From assembly GCA_004431415.1 (NCBI GenBank), contig QPMI01000542.1, forward strand, positions 124,001 to 188,000: 64,000 bases of DNA, given 5' to 3'. Below, one piece after another: positions 49,008-60,734 of the stretch. How positions within the stretch are numbered: the stretch's first letter is position 1; every line of letters begins with the position of its first letter. The translations under genes were made by a program, and so were the position numbers. The notes under the pieces were generated by a model. That model worked only from the letters and a program-made list of their open reading frames with translations. It was not told the DNA's origin and made no database searches. Origin of the DNA: Cyanophora paradoxa. Lineage: Eukaryota > Glaucocystophyceae > Cyanophorales > Cyanophoraceae.

Positions 49008-50371
49008 TCGTCTTCCCACCAGCCCTGACCCTCTGCCCAGGGTCCGTCGCATTGGCTCATCTCGGGACACTGGCTCGGATCGGCATGTTCGCATCGCGCG
49101 TCGCGGTGCCAGTAGTTCTTTCCGGTTCCCTGGATCGCCGTGTACGTTCGTTTGCGTTTCTTGGGTTCCGTGTTCTGACAGTGCCCGTCGCAGCGGCAGT
49201 ACAGGCCTGCGCCCTCAGCGTTCGGGTCGGCCGCGTCGGGTACTGGCACCCAGTGCTGCAGGAGGTACTGGTACACGCGTATGCTGCCCGCCTCTGAGCG
49301 CCAGTTCGCGACCCGTCCCACCATGGGCAGCGCCTCATCCTCGTGCAGGTTTGCCGTGTCGAACACCGCTACGAAGGAGTCCTTCGCCCATCTTACTTGC
49401 CGGGCCCCAGCTGCCAGGGCGGCCATCGGCGAGGGCCGCGTGCCCACCTTCCTCATGGGGTACTGTAGCTGCTTTCCGTCACTCGTGATGGCTTCCCTGA
49501 GCACTCGCCACCACGCAGGTTCAGCCCGCGGGAGCGTCTCTCTGGGGGCCCTCATGTACAAGTCCTGCCAGGTTCGCACGGTGGCCCCGTCCGCCGCTGT
49601 CACTGCATCCATCGTGACCACCCCAGCAGCATAGAGCTTGGGCGCTGCTTCCCTGAAAATCGAGCGCGGGATGTGCCACGCCAGGACGAAGCGCCTATCC
49701 AACCGTGCCGGCTCCGGCCACGGCTCCGCCCCCGGTACTTGCCGGAAAGCGGCGTAGCGCTCGTGATTTGACATCAGCCTGTACTGACGCCGCTGCATCT
49801 GGGGCATTAGCGCCGCCAGGCAGTTCGTTCGAACGTCATCTCTCGAGACGGGGGCGTTCAGGAATTCGGTCGGGAGCAACGGTACCCCCAGCTTCTCCTG
49901 GAGGGCCCGCACACGGTGACGGACGACGCGGGCCAGCAACGAGTCTTCCGGTGCACACAGGCGGATTTGCGCTTCCGCGATCTGAACCTCCGCCTGCAGG
50001 TGCTCGGTGCGCTTGAGGCTGTACCCCCCGTGACTCCAGATCACGTAGTTCGTCGTCGATGAGGCGAGGTGCGCATGGTGCTTCACTACCCGCATCCATA
50101 TCCTATCCAGCTCTTTGCACTGCTGATCGTCCATCGTCATCAGCTTCAGGCCGTAAGCGATACGTGCCTGCACCATGGCCTGCACCAGGTAGCATGCCTC
50201 GTTTGCGGTGAGCTTTTTGCGTTCAATTGTCTTCACGGCGTTGCGTGCCTGATCGCGTACGTACTGCCACTGCCGCCCCCAGTTGAGGTTCGCGCTCATG
50301 TACACTCCGAGGAGCTTGAAGTGTTCGTGGGGCTCAAGGAACACCCGCGACGCCCTCAAACTCGCGGGGGG
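49008..50371 (-). CDS. LINE ORF, post-RT thumb/connection segment
   Basis: Continues the RT frame after the frameshift: ASLRASRVFLEPHEHFKLLG is the usual LG-x-x region following RT, then about 430 residues of connection region with LYCRCDGHC and CEHADPSQC clusters. It reads into the inserted element at 49007, where it would end GGGALR-stop from the TIR. Confidence 0.75.
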
Positions 50372-52015
50372 CGTTGTTCCACGTGAAGATCGTTTTCTTT
50401 GCATTGACTTCGATATCGTGCAGGCGGAAGAACTCGCCGGCCACGTCAGCCATTATTTGCAGCCCCGCCAGGCTGCTGCTCGCCCACTTCGTATCGTCTG
50501 CGTACGCCAGCCCGCAGACCCGTGCTCGCCGACCGAGCTCGGCCTGGCTCTTCTCTTTGGGGTCCCCCATCACGTAAGCCGTACCCGTCCCCGACTGCAG
50601 CCAGCCTGCCACCGAGCTAGCCCGGCTGTCCTGACGCTCAATTTCGTCCATTCTCTCTTGCGCGCAGAGGAGCGCGTCGTAGAAGATCAGCCAGTGCAGC
50701 GGCGATTCGACGCCGCCCTGCGGGAGTCCGCACTCAAGCTCGAATTCGTCGGAGAGGCCGTGCCCCGAGATCGCCCTGGCTCGGCGCCGGCGGAAGATGT
50801 TCCTGTGGAGTTCGATGTACCCTTCCGGTATGCACAGCCTCCGCATCGAGAGCTCCATGCTCTCCCACGATACCGAGTCGTACGCGCGCCTGATATCCTG
50901 CAGCAGGACGTAGATGGGCTTCTTGAACTGCTTTGCGTCCTCGAGCATAGCGTTGAAGACGTGTAGGGCGTCATCCGTGGAGCATCCAGGTCTGAACCCG
51001 TAGTTCGCACCCTTCAGCAGCCCGTTCTGATGGATTGTCCGGGACAGGCGCTCATTGAGGAGGCCCGTGGTGAGCTTCAGGGCTACCTCTTGGAGTGTAA
51101 TTGGCCGCAGGTTATTATCAATATCCCCGTCCCACTCTCCGTTCTTAGGGATTCCGAAGACGTTGGCTTGGCAGACCGAGTCTGGCAAGTCTCTGAGACG
51201 GATCGTTTCCGCTACCATCGAGTGCAGAAGCCTCCGGCCCCAGGGCTCCGGCTCCTCTTCTTCCTCCTCCTCCGCCGCCTGCGGGGCGCCGGCTCGGCCC
51301 TGGTCTCCCGGGGGGGCCCTCTCCTTCTTTTTCTTGGGGATCTTTGCCCACAGGAACTTTGCCATAGCGTAGGAGAGGTTGGAAGGCCCCGCTGCCGTGT
51401 TGCCTAGCGTTTTGATGTAGTCCCCTAGCTCGGTTTCGGATGGCACAGCCATATCGTTCTCGAAGAGGGCCGGGTTCCCGCGCGGCTTGTACTCTTTCTG
51501 CCAGAAGTCAAGCAGGCGCTTTCCGCTTTTTGTTTTCAGCTCGCTATCCGGCACCTCCCCGACAGTACAGCCCACTCGGGGTCGCCGTCTTTGGCACCAA
51601 GTTTTCCAATGTTCGCGTAGGAGCCGCTTCACTTCTGCCGGTTCCGTATAGATCTCGTATGTCTTTCCGTCCTGCGAGCGGCGGGTGATGTGCATTATCG
51701 GCCAGCTCTTAGGCTTCTCGAGCACAGAGGCTATGTATGCCCCCAGGCGGCGGCCGTCCATGAAGTCGTCTAGCCGGTTCTTTACGGCCCTGGAAATGTC
51801 TGCTGCTTTGTCTTGCCTCCGCAGTTTCTGCAGGTCGTGCCTGGTGCGATTCCGCCAGGTTTTCAGTTCACGGAAGAAAGATGCCCAGTCTTCTTTCAGT
51901 TGCGCGCGCTTCGTATGCCCGTCGTGTGCGTCGAAGGGCTGGGGGGGTACAGTGGGGTCCGGGCGCTGGTCCGGCGAGTTAGCTATAGGGTCTGAGGCAG
52001 GCGCTGGTGCAGTTC
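50366..52015 (-). CDS. LINE reverse transcriptase segment
   Basis: Open frame from the 52016 junction; the first Met is at 51761 but coding clearly extends upstream (PFDAHDGHTKRAQLKEDWAS). RT landmarks in order: NNLRPITLQEVALKL, GLLKGANYGFRPGCSTDDAL, LLQDIRRAYDSVSWE, ECGLPQGGVESPL and the active site AYADDT (YADD codons 50493-50504). It ends in NAKKTIFTWNNA, where the frame shifts at the C-run; removing one C continues into the next segment. Catalyses target-primed reverse transcription. Confidence 0.85.
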
Positions 52016-52331
52016 GGGATTTGCGCTCTCAATGCGTAAATCGAGTTTTGCGCCGACGGAATGCGAACAAAGAAGACCGTAGCCGAGCGCCAGGCACGAA
52101 AGAGCTGAGCGACTCGCTAGCCGCGGTAGCGGCGCGAGGCGAGCACGGGATTAGCAGCAGGCTGCTGCGAGCGCCCCGCAAGGGACTAGCTGAGCTAGCC
52201 GTTGGGCCGAGCCGGCGGGCTTGAAGCCGCCGAGCTCCGAGGGGTACGCTGATTCGGGGTTTCCCTTCACGCCCAGCTTCGCTCGTGGCCGCCCCAGGCC
52301 ACGGAGCGACCAGCGGCGAAGCGAAATCGCC
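52016..52331 (+). repeat. Copy 1 of the B-type repeat
   Basis: Matches 60694-61010 and 63138-63412 almost base for base, from CGGGATTTGCGCTCTC to GCGAAGCGAAATCGC. It abuts the truncated LINE, so it either inserted into, or recombined with, the LINE. No RNA gene structure recognised. Confidence 0.85.
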
Positions 52332-52944
52332 ACAGCCAGCACAGCAATCACTCCTAAACAGCCCTGTCGGACCGGCGGCCGCACATCTCGGCCGTCCCTC
52401 CTATTGCACGGAACCGACCCAACTCTGCAGCACCATGGCTAGCTGCAGTGGAGCGCGATCCCGCGGCAGCAACTGTGAAGCAGTTCTGCCTCGTTGGCTG
52501 GCCGGAGCAAACCCTGTTCCCAGCGATCCTCCCGGAATCGGCCCCGGGCCCCGATTCACGCTTGAATCTGGTGCCTTACTGCCGTGCCGGTACGTGGATT
52601 CACGTCCGGGCCCGCCCGCCACGCTCGCATCCAGCGCGCGCTGGCTATCCCGGGGGCCCACCGTCAGTCCGCGGCCGCCGGCTTGCCTATACACTCTATA
52701 AGCGTGTATTGAGACCCGCCGCGCGATTCCTCCGGATCCCTGACCATTCCCTGCGCGCATGATCCGGGAGCTCCTCGGCGCTCGAACCGGACGCCGCCGC
52801 CGCGCCACGCCGGCGGAGCTCGCGCAGGACCGCCCCGGCCTGCTGGCGCTCGCGCTGCAGGCCCACCGCGCCGTCGGGGCTTGGATCGTGCCTTACGCGT
52901 GATCCACCGACGGACGGTGCCCGGCCGCCCGCGCGGCTCGGGGT
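52332..52944. other. Non-repetitive spacer
   Basis: GC-rich, no recognised gene. Both strands have modest open frames without motif support. Confidence 0.4.
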
Positions 52945-54060
52945 GGCGACGGAGTACGGTTCTCGCTGGCGCCTCGCTGCGAGTCGGCCCGCTGGCGCCT
53001 CGCTGCGGGCCCCGTGCTCGGAGTTCCGGGGACCGCTGGCGCGGCGCGCCGCGGTCCCGGCCTGCCCCGCAGGCCCCGGCCGCGCCCGCGGCCGGCGAGC
53101 TCCACCCCGGAGTACGGCCTCGCTGGCGGAACCGCTGCGAGATGGCCCGCTGGCGCGTCGCGCTGCGGGCCCCGTGCTCGGAGTTCCGGGGACCGCTGGC
53201 GCGGCGCGCCGCGGTCCCGGCCTGCCCCGCAGGCCCCGGCCGCGCCCGCGGCCGGCGAGCTCCACCCCGGAGTACGGCCTCGCTGGCGGAACCGCTGCGA
53301 GATGGCCCGCTGGCGCGTCGCGCTGCGGGCCCCGTGCTCGGAGTTCCGGGGACCGCTGGCGCGGCGCGCCGCGGTCCCGGCCTGCCCCGCAGGCCCCGGC
53401 CGCGCCCGCGGCCGGCGAGCTCCACCCCGGAGTACGGCCTCGCTGGCGGAACCGCTGCGAGATGGCCCGCTGGCGCGTCGCGCTGCGGGCCCCGTGCTCG
53501 GAGTTCCGGGGACCGCTGGCGCGGCGCGCCGCGGTCCCGGCCTGCCCCGCAGGCCCCGGCCGCGCCCGCGGCCGGCGAGCTCCACCCCGGAGTACGGCCT
53601 CGCTGGCGGAACCGCTGCGAGATGCATATGGCCCGCTGGCGCGTCGCGCTGCGGGCCCCGTGCTCGGAGTTCCGGGGACCGCTGGCGCGGCGCGCCGCGG
53701 TCCCGGCCTGCCCCGCAGGCCCCGGCCGCGCCCGCGGCCGGCGAGCTCCACCCCAGAGTACGGCCTCGCTGGCGAAACCGCTGCGAGATGGCCCGCTGGC
53801 GCGTCGCGCTGCGGGCCCCGTGCTCGGAGTTCCGGGGACCGCTGGCGCGGCGCGCCGCGGTCCCGGCCTGCCCCGCAGGCCCCGGCCGCGCCCGCGGCCG
53901 GCGAGCTCCACCCCGGAGTACTAGTACGGCCTCGCTGGCGGAACCGCTGCGAGATGGCCCGCTGGCGCTCGCCGCTGCGGGCCCCGTCCTCGGATCTAGT
54001 TCCGGGGACCGCTGGCGCGTCGCTCTGCAGGCCCCGCGGCCGCACTCCGTCGGAGTGCCC
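52945..54060. repeat. 160-bp satellite array, about 7 copies
   Basis: The anchor GAGTTCCGGGG occurs at 53021, 53181, 53341, 53501, 53667, 53827 and, diverged, about 53998. Period is 160 bp, once 166 because of a 6-bp CATATG insertion. Central copies are nearly identical; the ends are degenerate. Frames on both strands across the array are artefacts of low stop density. Confidence 0.9.
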
Positions 54061-54710
54061 GCTGCGCATGCAGCCTCGCGATCGATCGCGATCGCAGAGT
54101 GTTTTTGTTTTTGTTTGTCTGTGGTCGATTTTAATCAATTCAATGGTTGACTCGACCTAAAAAACAAAACAAAACACAAAACAAAAAACGTCCCGGCCGG
54201 ACCGGCGGACCCGCGAGGGCGCGAACCCGCGGGCCGCGCCGCGGCCCGCGCGCGCGGGCCCGCGGGCCCCGCGCCGGCCCCGCGGCGCCGGCGGCCGCGG
54301 CCGCGCGCGCGCGCGCGCCGCGCAGTCTCCGCGGCCGAGGCTCGCTAGCCTTGAAGCTGCCAGGCTGGTGCTTCCGGCCCAAGTTCCGGGCGCTTCCGCG
54401 CGCGCTCAGAATCCGCTGCCGCAGGCCTCTAGCTAGGCCCGCAGCGCGCATCAGCCGCTGAGCAGCGCCGCGGCGCATCGCCGCATGCCCGCGGCCATGC
54501 CCGGCCGCACGTAAGCTAGTCCTCAGTACTACTAGTAGTACTGCAGCCCCCGTGCGCGTGCGAGTCAGATCGGACTCAGCCGACGCCGCGGCGCCCGACA
54601 CCACAGCCGCTGAGCTGCAGCTACAACTGCCAGGCTGGCACTTCCGCTGCCGCAGTGCTGTCGCTGGCGCGTTGCGCTGCGGACTACAGCCCTCGCTGGC
54701 ACTCTAGATC
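54061..54710. other. Spacer between satellite arrays
   Basis: Contains a GTTTTTGTTTTTGTTTG tract (about 54099), an A-rich AAAACAAAACAAAAC tract (about 54158-54188), a (CG)n run (about 54300-54325) and degenerate 160-bp-like sequence from 54610. No gene. Confidence 0.6.
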
Positions 54711-57700
54711 TCGCTGCGAGTCGGCCCGCTGGCGGCCTTCCGCGCATCCGCGCCGCGCCCTCGCGCGCCCCACGCCGCCGCTCGACCCGCCGCCGCCGCA
54801 TAACCTGCTTGCGCAGGGCGGGCCGGCCGCTGGCTCGACCGCGGCGCTCTCCGGCGGGAGCCCTGGGCCCCACCTCCACGGCTCCGCCCCGAGGTCCGAA
54901 AGCGACCTCGCGCGGCCCCGCACCGCCGCTCGACCGCCACCGCCGCCTGACCTGCTTGCGCAGGGCGGGCCGGCCGCAGGCTCGCCTGCAGCGCCCTCCG
55001 GCTGGAGCCCCTTGGGCTCCACCTCCGCCCCGAGGTCCGTAGCGACCTCGCGCGGCCCCGCGGCCGCCGCTTTACCCGCCGCCGCCGCATAACCTGCTTG
55101 CGCAGGGCAGGCCGGCCGCTGGCTCGCATGCAGCGCTCCCCGGCTGGAGCCCAAGGCTCCACCTCCGCCCCGAGGTCTGCAGCGACCTCGCGCGGCCCGG
55201 CAACGCCGCCCGGCTCGCCGCCTCCGCCTGACCTGCTGGCGCAGGGCGGGCCGGCGAGGTCCAAAAATCGACCTCGCGCAGCCCCGCATCGCCGCTCGAC
55301 CCGCCGCCGCTGCCTGACCTGCTTGCCAAGGCGGGCCGGCCGCTGGCTCGCATATAACACTCCCGGGCTGGAGCCCAGGGCCCCACCTCCGCCCCGAGGT
55401 CCGTCACGGCCTCGCGCGGCCCCGCGCTGCCGCTCGACCCGCCGCCGCCGCATAACCTGCTTGCGCAGGGCGGGCCGGCCGCTGGCTCGACCGCGGCGCC
55501 CTCCGGCTGGAGCCCAGGGCTCCACCTCCGCCAGAGGTCCGTCACGGCCTCGCGCGGCCCCACACTGCCGCTCGACCCGCCGCCGCCGCATAACCTGCCT
55601 GCGCAGGGCCGGCCGCTGGCTCGCATGCAGCGCCCCCCGGCTGGAGCCCAGGGCTCCGCCTCCGCCCCGAGGTCCGTCACGGCTTCGCGCGGCCCCGCGC
55701 TGCCGCTCGACCTGCCGCCGCCGCGTAACCTGCTTGCGCAGGGCGGGTTGGCCGCTGGCTCGCATGCAGCGCCCCCCGGCCGGAGCCCAGGGATCCACCC
55801 CCGCCCCGAGGTCCGTTCACGGCCTCGCGCGGCCCCGCGCTGCCGCTCGACCCGCCGCCACCGCATAACCTGCTTGCGTAGGACGGGCCGGCCGCGGGCT
55901 CGCATACCGCGCTCCCCGGCTGGAGTCCAGGGCGCCACCTCCGCCCCGAGGTCCGTCACGGCCTCGCGCGGCCCCGCGCCGCCGCTCGACCGGCCGCCGC
56001 CGCATCACCTGCTCGCGCAGGGCGGGCCGGCCGCTGGCTCGCATGCAGCGCCCCCCGGCTGGAGCCCAGGGCGCCGCCTCCGCCCCGAGGTCCGTCACGG
56101 CCTCGCGCGGCCCCGCGCTGCCGCTCGACTCGCCGCCGCCGCATAACCTGCTTACGCAGGGCGGGCCGGCCGCTGGCTCGCATGCAGCGCCCCCCGGCTG
56201 GAGCCCAGGGCTCCACCTTCAACCCGAGGCCTGTCAAGGCCTCGCGCGGCCCCGCGCTGCCGCTCGACCCGCCGCCGCCGCATAACCAGCCTGCGCAGGG
56301 CCGGCCGCTGGCTCGCATGCAGCGCCCCCCGGCTGGAGCCCAGGGCTCCTCCTCCGCCCCGAGGTCCGTCACGGCTTCGCGCGGCCCCGCGCTGCCGCTC
56401 GACCTGCCGCCGCCGCATACCCTGCTTGCGCAGGGCAGGCCGGCCGTGGGCTCGCATGCAGCGCTCCCCGGCTGGACCCCAGGGCTCCACCTTCGCCCCG
56501 AGGTCCTTCACGGCCTCGCGCGGCCCCACGCTGCAACTCGGCGTACCGCCACTGCCTGACCTGCTGGCGCAGGGCGGGCCGGCCGTTGGCTCGTCCGCCG
56601 CGCTCTCCGGCTGGAGCTCAAGGCCCCACCGCCGCCCCGAGGTCCGTCACGGCTTCGCGCGGCCCCGCGCTGCCGCTCGACCGGCCGCTGCCGCATCACC
56701 TGCTTGCGCAGGGCGGGCCGGCCGCTGGCTCGCATGCAGCGCCCCCCGGCTGGAGCCCAGGGCTCCACCTTCAACCCGAGGCCTGTCAAGGCCTCGCGCG
56801 GCCCCGCGCTGCCGCTCGACCCGCCGCCGCCGCATAACCTGCCTGCGCAGGGCCGGCCGCTGGCTCGCATGCAGCGCCCCCCGGCTGGAGCCCAGGGCTC
56901 CGCCTCCGCCCCGAGGTCCGTCACGGCTTCGCGCGGCCCCGCGCTGCCGCTCGACCTGCCGCCGCCGCGTAACCTGCTTGCGCAGGGCGGGTTGGCCGCT
57001 GGCTCGCATGCAGCGCCCCCCGGCCGGAGCCCAGGGATCCACCCCCGCCCCGAGGTCCGTTCACGGCCTCGCGCGGCCCCGCGCTGCCGCTCGACCCGCC
57101 GCCACCGCATAACCTGCTTGCGTAGGACGGGCCGGCCGTGGGCTCGCATACCGCGCTCCCCGGCTGGAGTCCAGGGCGCCACCTCCGCCCCGAGGTCCGT
57201 CACGGCCTCGCGCAGCCCCGCGCCGCCGCTCGACCGGCCGCTGCCGCATCACCTGCTTGCGCAGGGCGGGTTGGCCGCTGGCTCGCATGCAGCGCCCCCC
57301 GGCTGGAGTCCAGGGCGCCACCTCCGCCCCGAGGTCCGTCACGGCCTCGCGCAGCCCCGCGCTGCCGCTCGACCCGCCGTCGCCGCATAACCTGCTTGCG
57401 CAGGGCAGGCCGGCCGTGGGCTCGCATGCAGCGCTCCCCGGCTGGACCCCAGGGCTCCACCGCTGCCCCGAGGTCCTTCACGGCCTCGCGCGGCCCCGCG
57501 CTGCAGCTCGGCGTACCGCCACTGCCTGACCTGCTGGCGCAGGGCGGGCCGGCCGTTGGCTCGTCCGCCACGCTCTCCGGCTGGAGCTCAAGGCTCCACC
57601 GCCGCCCCGAGGTCCGTCACGGCTTCGCGCGGCCCCGCGCTGCCGCTCGACCGGCCGCTGCCGCATCACCTGCTTGCGCAGGGCGGGCCGGCCGCTGGCT

Positions 57701-59640
57701 CGCATGCAGCGCCCCCCGGCTGGATCCCAGGGCTCCACCTTCAACCTGAGGTCCTTCACGGCCTCGCGCGGCCCCGCGCTGCAGCTCGGCGTACCGCCAC
57801 TGCCTGACCCGCTTGCGCAGGGCGGGCCGGCCGTTGGCTCGTCCGCCGCGCTCTCCGGCTGGAGCTCAAGGCTCTACCGCCGCCCCGAGGTCCGTCACGG
57901 CTTCGCGCGGCCCCGCGCTGCCGCTCGACCGGCCGCTGCCGCATCACCTGCTTGCGCAGGGCGGGCCGGCCGCTGGCCCGCATGCAGCGCTCCCCAGCTG
58001 GAGCCCAGGGCTCCACCTTCAACCCGAGGGCGGGCCGGCCGCTGGCTCGTCCGCCGCGCTCTCCGGCCTGGAACCCAGGGCTCCACCTCCACCCCGAGGT
58101 CCGTTCACGGCCTCGCACGGCCCCACGCCACCACCCGGCTTGCCGCCGCCGCCTGACCTGCGGGTGCAGGGCGGGCCGGCCGCTGGCCCGCCCACCGCGC
58201 TCTCCTGCTGGAGCTCAAGGCTCCACCACCTCCCCGAGGTCTGCAGCGACCTCGCGCGGCCCGGCGCCGCCGCCCGGCTCGCTGCCTCCGCCTGACCGGC
58301 TGGCACAGGGCGGGCGGACCCTTAGCCTGTCCGCGGCCGTCGGACGTTTCCTGGCTGGAGCTCAAGGCTCCGCCACCGCCCCAAGGGCGGGCCGGCCGGT
58401 GGACCGCGCGCAGCGCCTCCTGCGGTAGCTAAAAACTCCGCCTCCGCCCGAAGGTCCGTAGCGGCCTCGCGATCGCGCGGTCCCGCGCCGCCGCTCTACC
58501 CGCTACCGCCGTCAGACCTACTCGCGAAGGGCAGGCCGGTCGCTGGCTCGCCAGCAGCGCTCTCCTGCTGGAGCTCAAGCCTCCACCACCGCCCCGAGGT
58601 CTGCAGCGACCTCGCACGGCCCCGCGCCGCCGCTCGGCTCTCCGCCGCCGCCTCGCCTGCTGGCGCAGGGCGGGCCAGCCTCTGGCTCGCCCGCGTCGCC
58701 CCCCTGCTGGAGCTCAAGGCTCCTTCGCGACCCCGAGGTCCGTCACGGCCTCGCGTGGCCCCGCGCCGCCGCTCGACCCGCCGCCGCCGCTTATCCTGCT
58801 TGCGCAGGGCGGGCCGGCCCCTGGCTCGCCCGCAAGGCCCCCTGGCTGAAGCTCCAGGCCCCGCCATTAAACCGAGGTCTACTGCGACCTCGCGTGGCCC
58901 CGCGCCGCCGCTCGGCTCGCCGCCGCCACCTGACCTGCTTGCGCAGGGCGGGCCGGCCGCTGGCTCGCCCGCAGCGCCTCCTACTGAAGCTCAAAGCTCC
59001 GCCGCCGCCCCAAGGTCCGTGGCGACCTCGCGTGGCCCCATGCCACAGCTTGGCTCGCCACCGCCGCCTGACCTGCGTACGCAAGGCGGGCCGGCCTCTG
59101 GCATGCCCGCGGCGCTCCCCGGCTGGAGCGCGAGGCTCCACCACCTCCCCGAGGTCTGACGCGACCTCGCGCGGCCCACACTACCGCTCGGCCCGCTGCC
59201 ATCGCTCCCCCAGCTTGCGTAGGGAGGGCCGGCCTCTAGCTCGCCCGCGACGCTTCCTGGCTGGAGCTCAAGGCTCCACCCCCACCCCGAGGTCTGCAGC
59301 GACCTCGCGCGTTCCCGCGCCGCCACTGAGCTCGCCGCCGCCGCATAACCTGCTTGCGAAGGGCGGGCCGGCCTCTGGCTCGCCAGCAGCGCTCTCCTGC
59401 TGGAGCTCATGACCCCACCACCGCCCCGAGGTCCGCAACGACCTCGCGCGGCCCCAAGCCGCCGCCGCCTCGCCTGCTGGCGCAGGGTGGGCTGACCGCT
59501 GGCTCGCCCGCGGTGCTGTTCCACGGGCGCTCCAGGCCCTGAGGCCCCGCGACCGCTCCCGCGGTCTTATGCGGCCCCCACACCTCCGCGCGGCGCGCTT
59601 CCGCCGCCTAACCTGCTTGCACAGGGCAGGACGGTGGTGG
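54711..59640. repeat. 138-bp satellite, about 35 monomers, with higher-order repeats
   Basis: Monomers of about 135-147 bp (mostly 138) marked by TAACCTGCTTGCGCAGGGCG, GGCCGGCCGCTGGCTCG, GGCTGGAGCCCAGGGCTCC and CGAGGTCCGTCACGGCCTCG. Truncated monomers occur (for example 86 bp near 55235-55320). A block at about 55600-56040 recurs at about 56845-57285 (offset about 1244 bp, nine monomers). 3' monomers (after 58100) are more diverged. No gene within. Confidence 0.9.
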
Positions 59641-60143
59641 GCTCGCTTTCGGTGCTCACCGGCTGGGATGGTTTTAGATTCCGCCGCGGCCCCGAGGCCC
59701 GTAACGGCCTCGCGCGACTTCACGCCGACGCGCAGTGCGACCGCCTTGCCCGCCCTCCACCCGTAGCGCGCCCCTGGCCCGCACCGCCCAGCATGACTTG
59801 TCGGCGGCGGGGATCTGGCGGCGCCACTATCCAGCGCCGCCCCGGTTCGTCGACTGTCCCATAGGGGTACGGCGAGAACCCCCCAGCCTTCTGTGCCGGC
59901 TCGTTACCTCGGGCGTTTTGGCCCGCCCCGGCCCCATGTTGTTTGTCCGAATTCACGCTCTCTGCCCGTTCCTCCTGCAGCGCAGTGCGCTGGGGGAGGG
60001 AGGCCTAGCGTCTGGGACACGTGGGGTGGCAGGGGAAGGAGGAAGGAGAGGGGGGGAAGGGGGGAGGGCGAAACAACCTTCACCCTCTTGCTCACTTTGT
60101 TCCTATGTATGCTATTCTGGCTGGCTGTGACCTGACTCTTGTT
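59641..60143. other. Spacer downstream of the satellite
   Basis: Loses monomer structure after about 59640; contains a G/A-rich stretch at 60030-60075. No gene recognised. Confidence 0.5.
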
Positions 60144-60734
60144 TGGTAGGGGGTACTGCATTCGTGCTGCGTTCGCTACGCTCACCCCCGCGGCCTCCGG
60201 CGGCAGTACCCGGCTTCGGATCCCCGAACCCGGAAGAAACCGCGTACCCCTCCCCGGGGTACGCCGTTCGCCCCAACCGGCCCCACAAGGCGCGGCCCGA
60301 GGCCGAACGCGTACCCCGGAGAGGGTACGGCGTCAGAGCGGCCCCGATCAAGTGTACCCCGAGCGGGGTACCCCGATCGGCCCGCGACGGCCCCGAGCGG
60401 AGTACCCCGAACGGGGTACACCGTCTCGACCCGCAACGGCCCTCCCGGGGTACAGGCGCCTAGCACGCTTACCCGGAGAGTTCTTGTTCCGGAACTCGCA
60501 AGGGCGAGGCCGGAATGGCATACGGCGATCCGCCCTGGTCGATCGCCAACGTATTATGATACGTGGTTCCCGGGAAAGCAGCCTTGAGCTGCCGTACCTC
60601 AGGGCCCAACCCGATGCGCTATCCCGTGCATCTAGCTAAGTAGTGTCGGGCGTAAGATAGCTAGGTCTTCTGCATTCGAATGAAGCGAGGCGTAAATCGG
60701 GATTTGCGCTCTCAATGCGTAAATCGAGTTTTGC
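60144..60734 (+). repeat. A-type repeat unit, copy 1
   Basis: Starts TGGTAGGGGGTACTGCATTC. Contains four palindromes of the form GTACCCC-N4 (or N5)-GGGGTAC within 180 bp (60244-60262, 60311-60328, 60354-60371, 60402-60419) and, near its end, GGCATACGGCGATC...CGTATTATGATACGTGGTT. Repeated at 61670-62281. Confidence 0.85.

Larger units (their letters stand above)
43706..52015 (-). mobile_element. LINE (non-LTR retrotransposon), 5' truncated, interrupted
   Basis: Minus-strand element with reverse transcriptase, RNase H and C-terminal zinc knuckle. It is split by a 3.17 kb TIR element (45837-49007) and broken by one frameshift at a six-base C run (G run 50366-50371 on plus). Coding runs uninterrupted up to the junction with a repeat unit at 52016, so the 5' part, including any endonuclease, is missing. 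RNase H downstream of RT recalls I-group LINEs. Most of the damage is recent: the frames are otherwise open. Confidence 0.85.

Noticed and set aside
48967-49488. Plus-strand frame starting MRSEGLNGARRHQC
   Set aside because: Its N-terminus is the CACTA TIR (same peptide as at 45877 on minus), and the rest is antisense to the LINE frame.
52664-54160. Frames of 400-480 codons on both strands
   Set aside because: Follow the 160-bp satellite; repeated GC-rich peptide without domain.
54711-59640. CRISPR array
   Set aside because: Monomers are contiguous 138-bp units with no unique spacers, in eukaryotic DNA.
54655-59766. Many overlapping frames in the 138-bp satellite
   Set aside because: Satellite monomers with few stops; several frames open on both strands.
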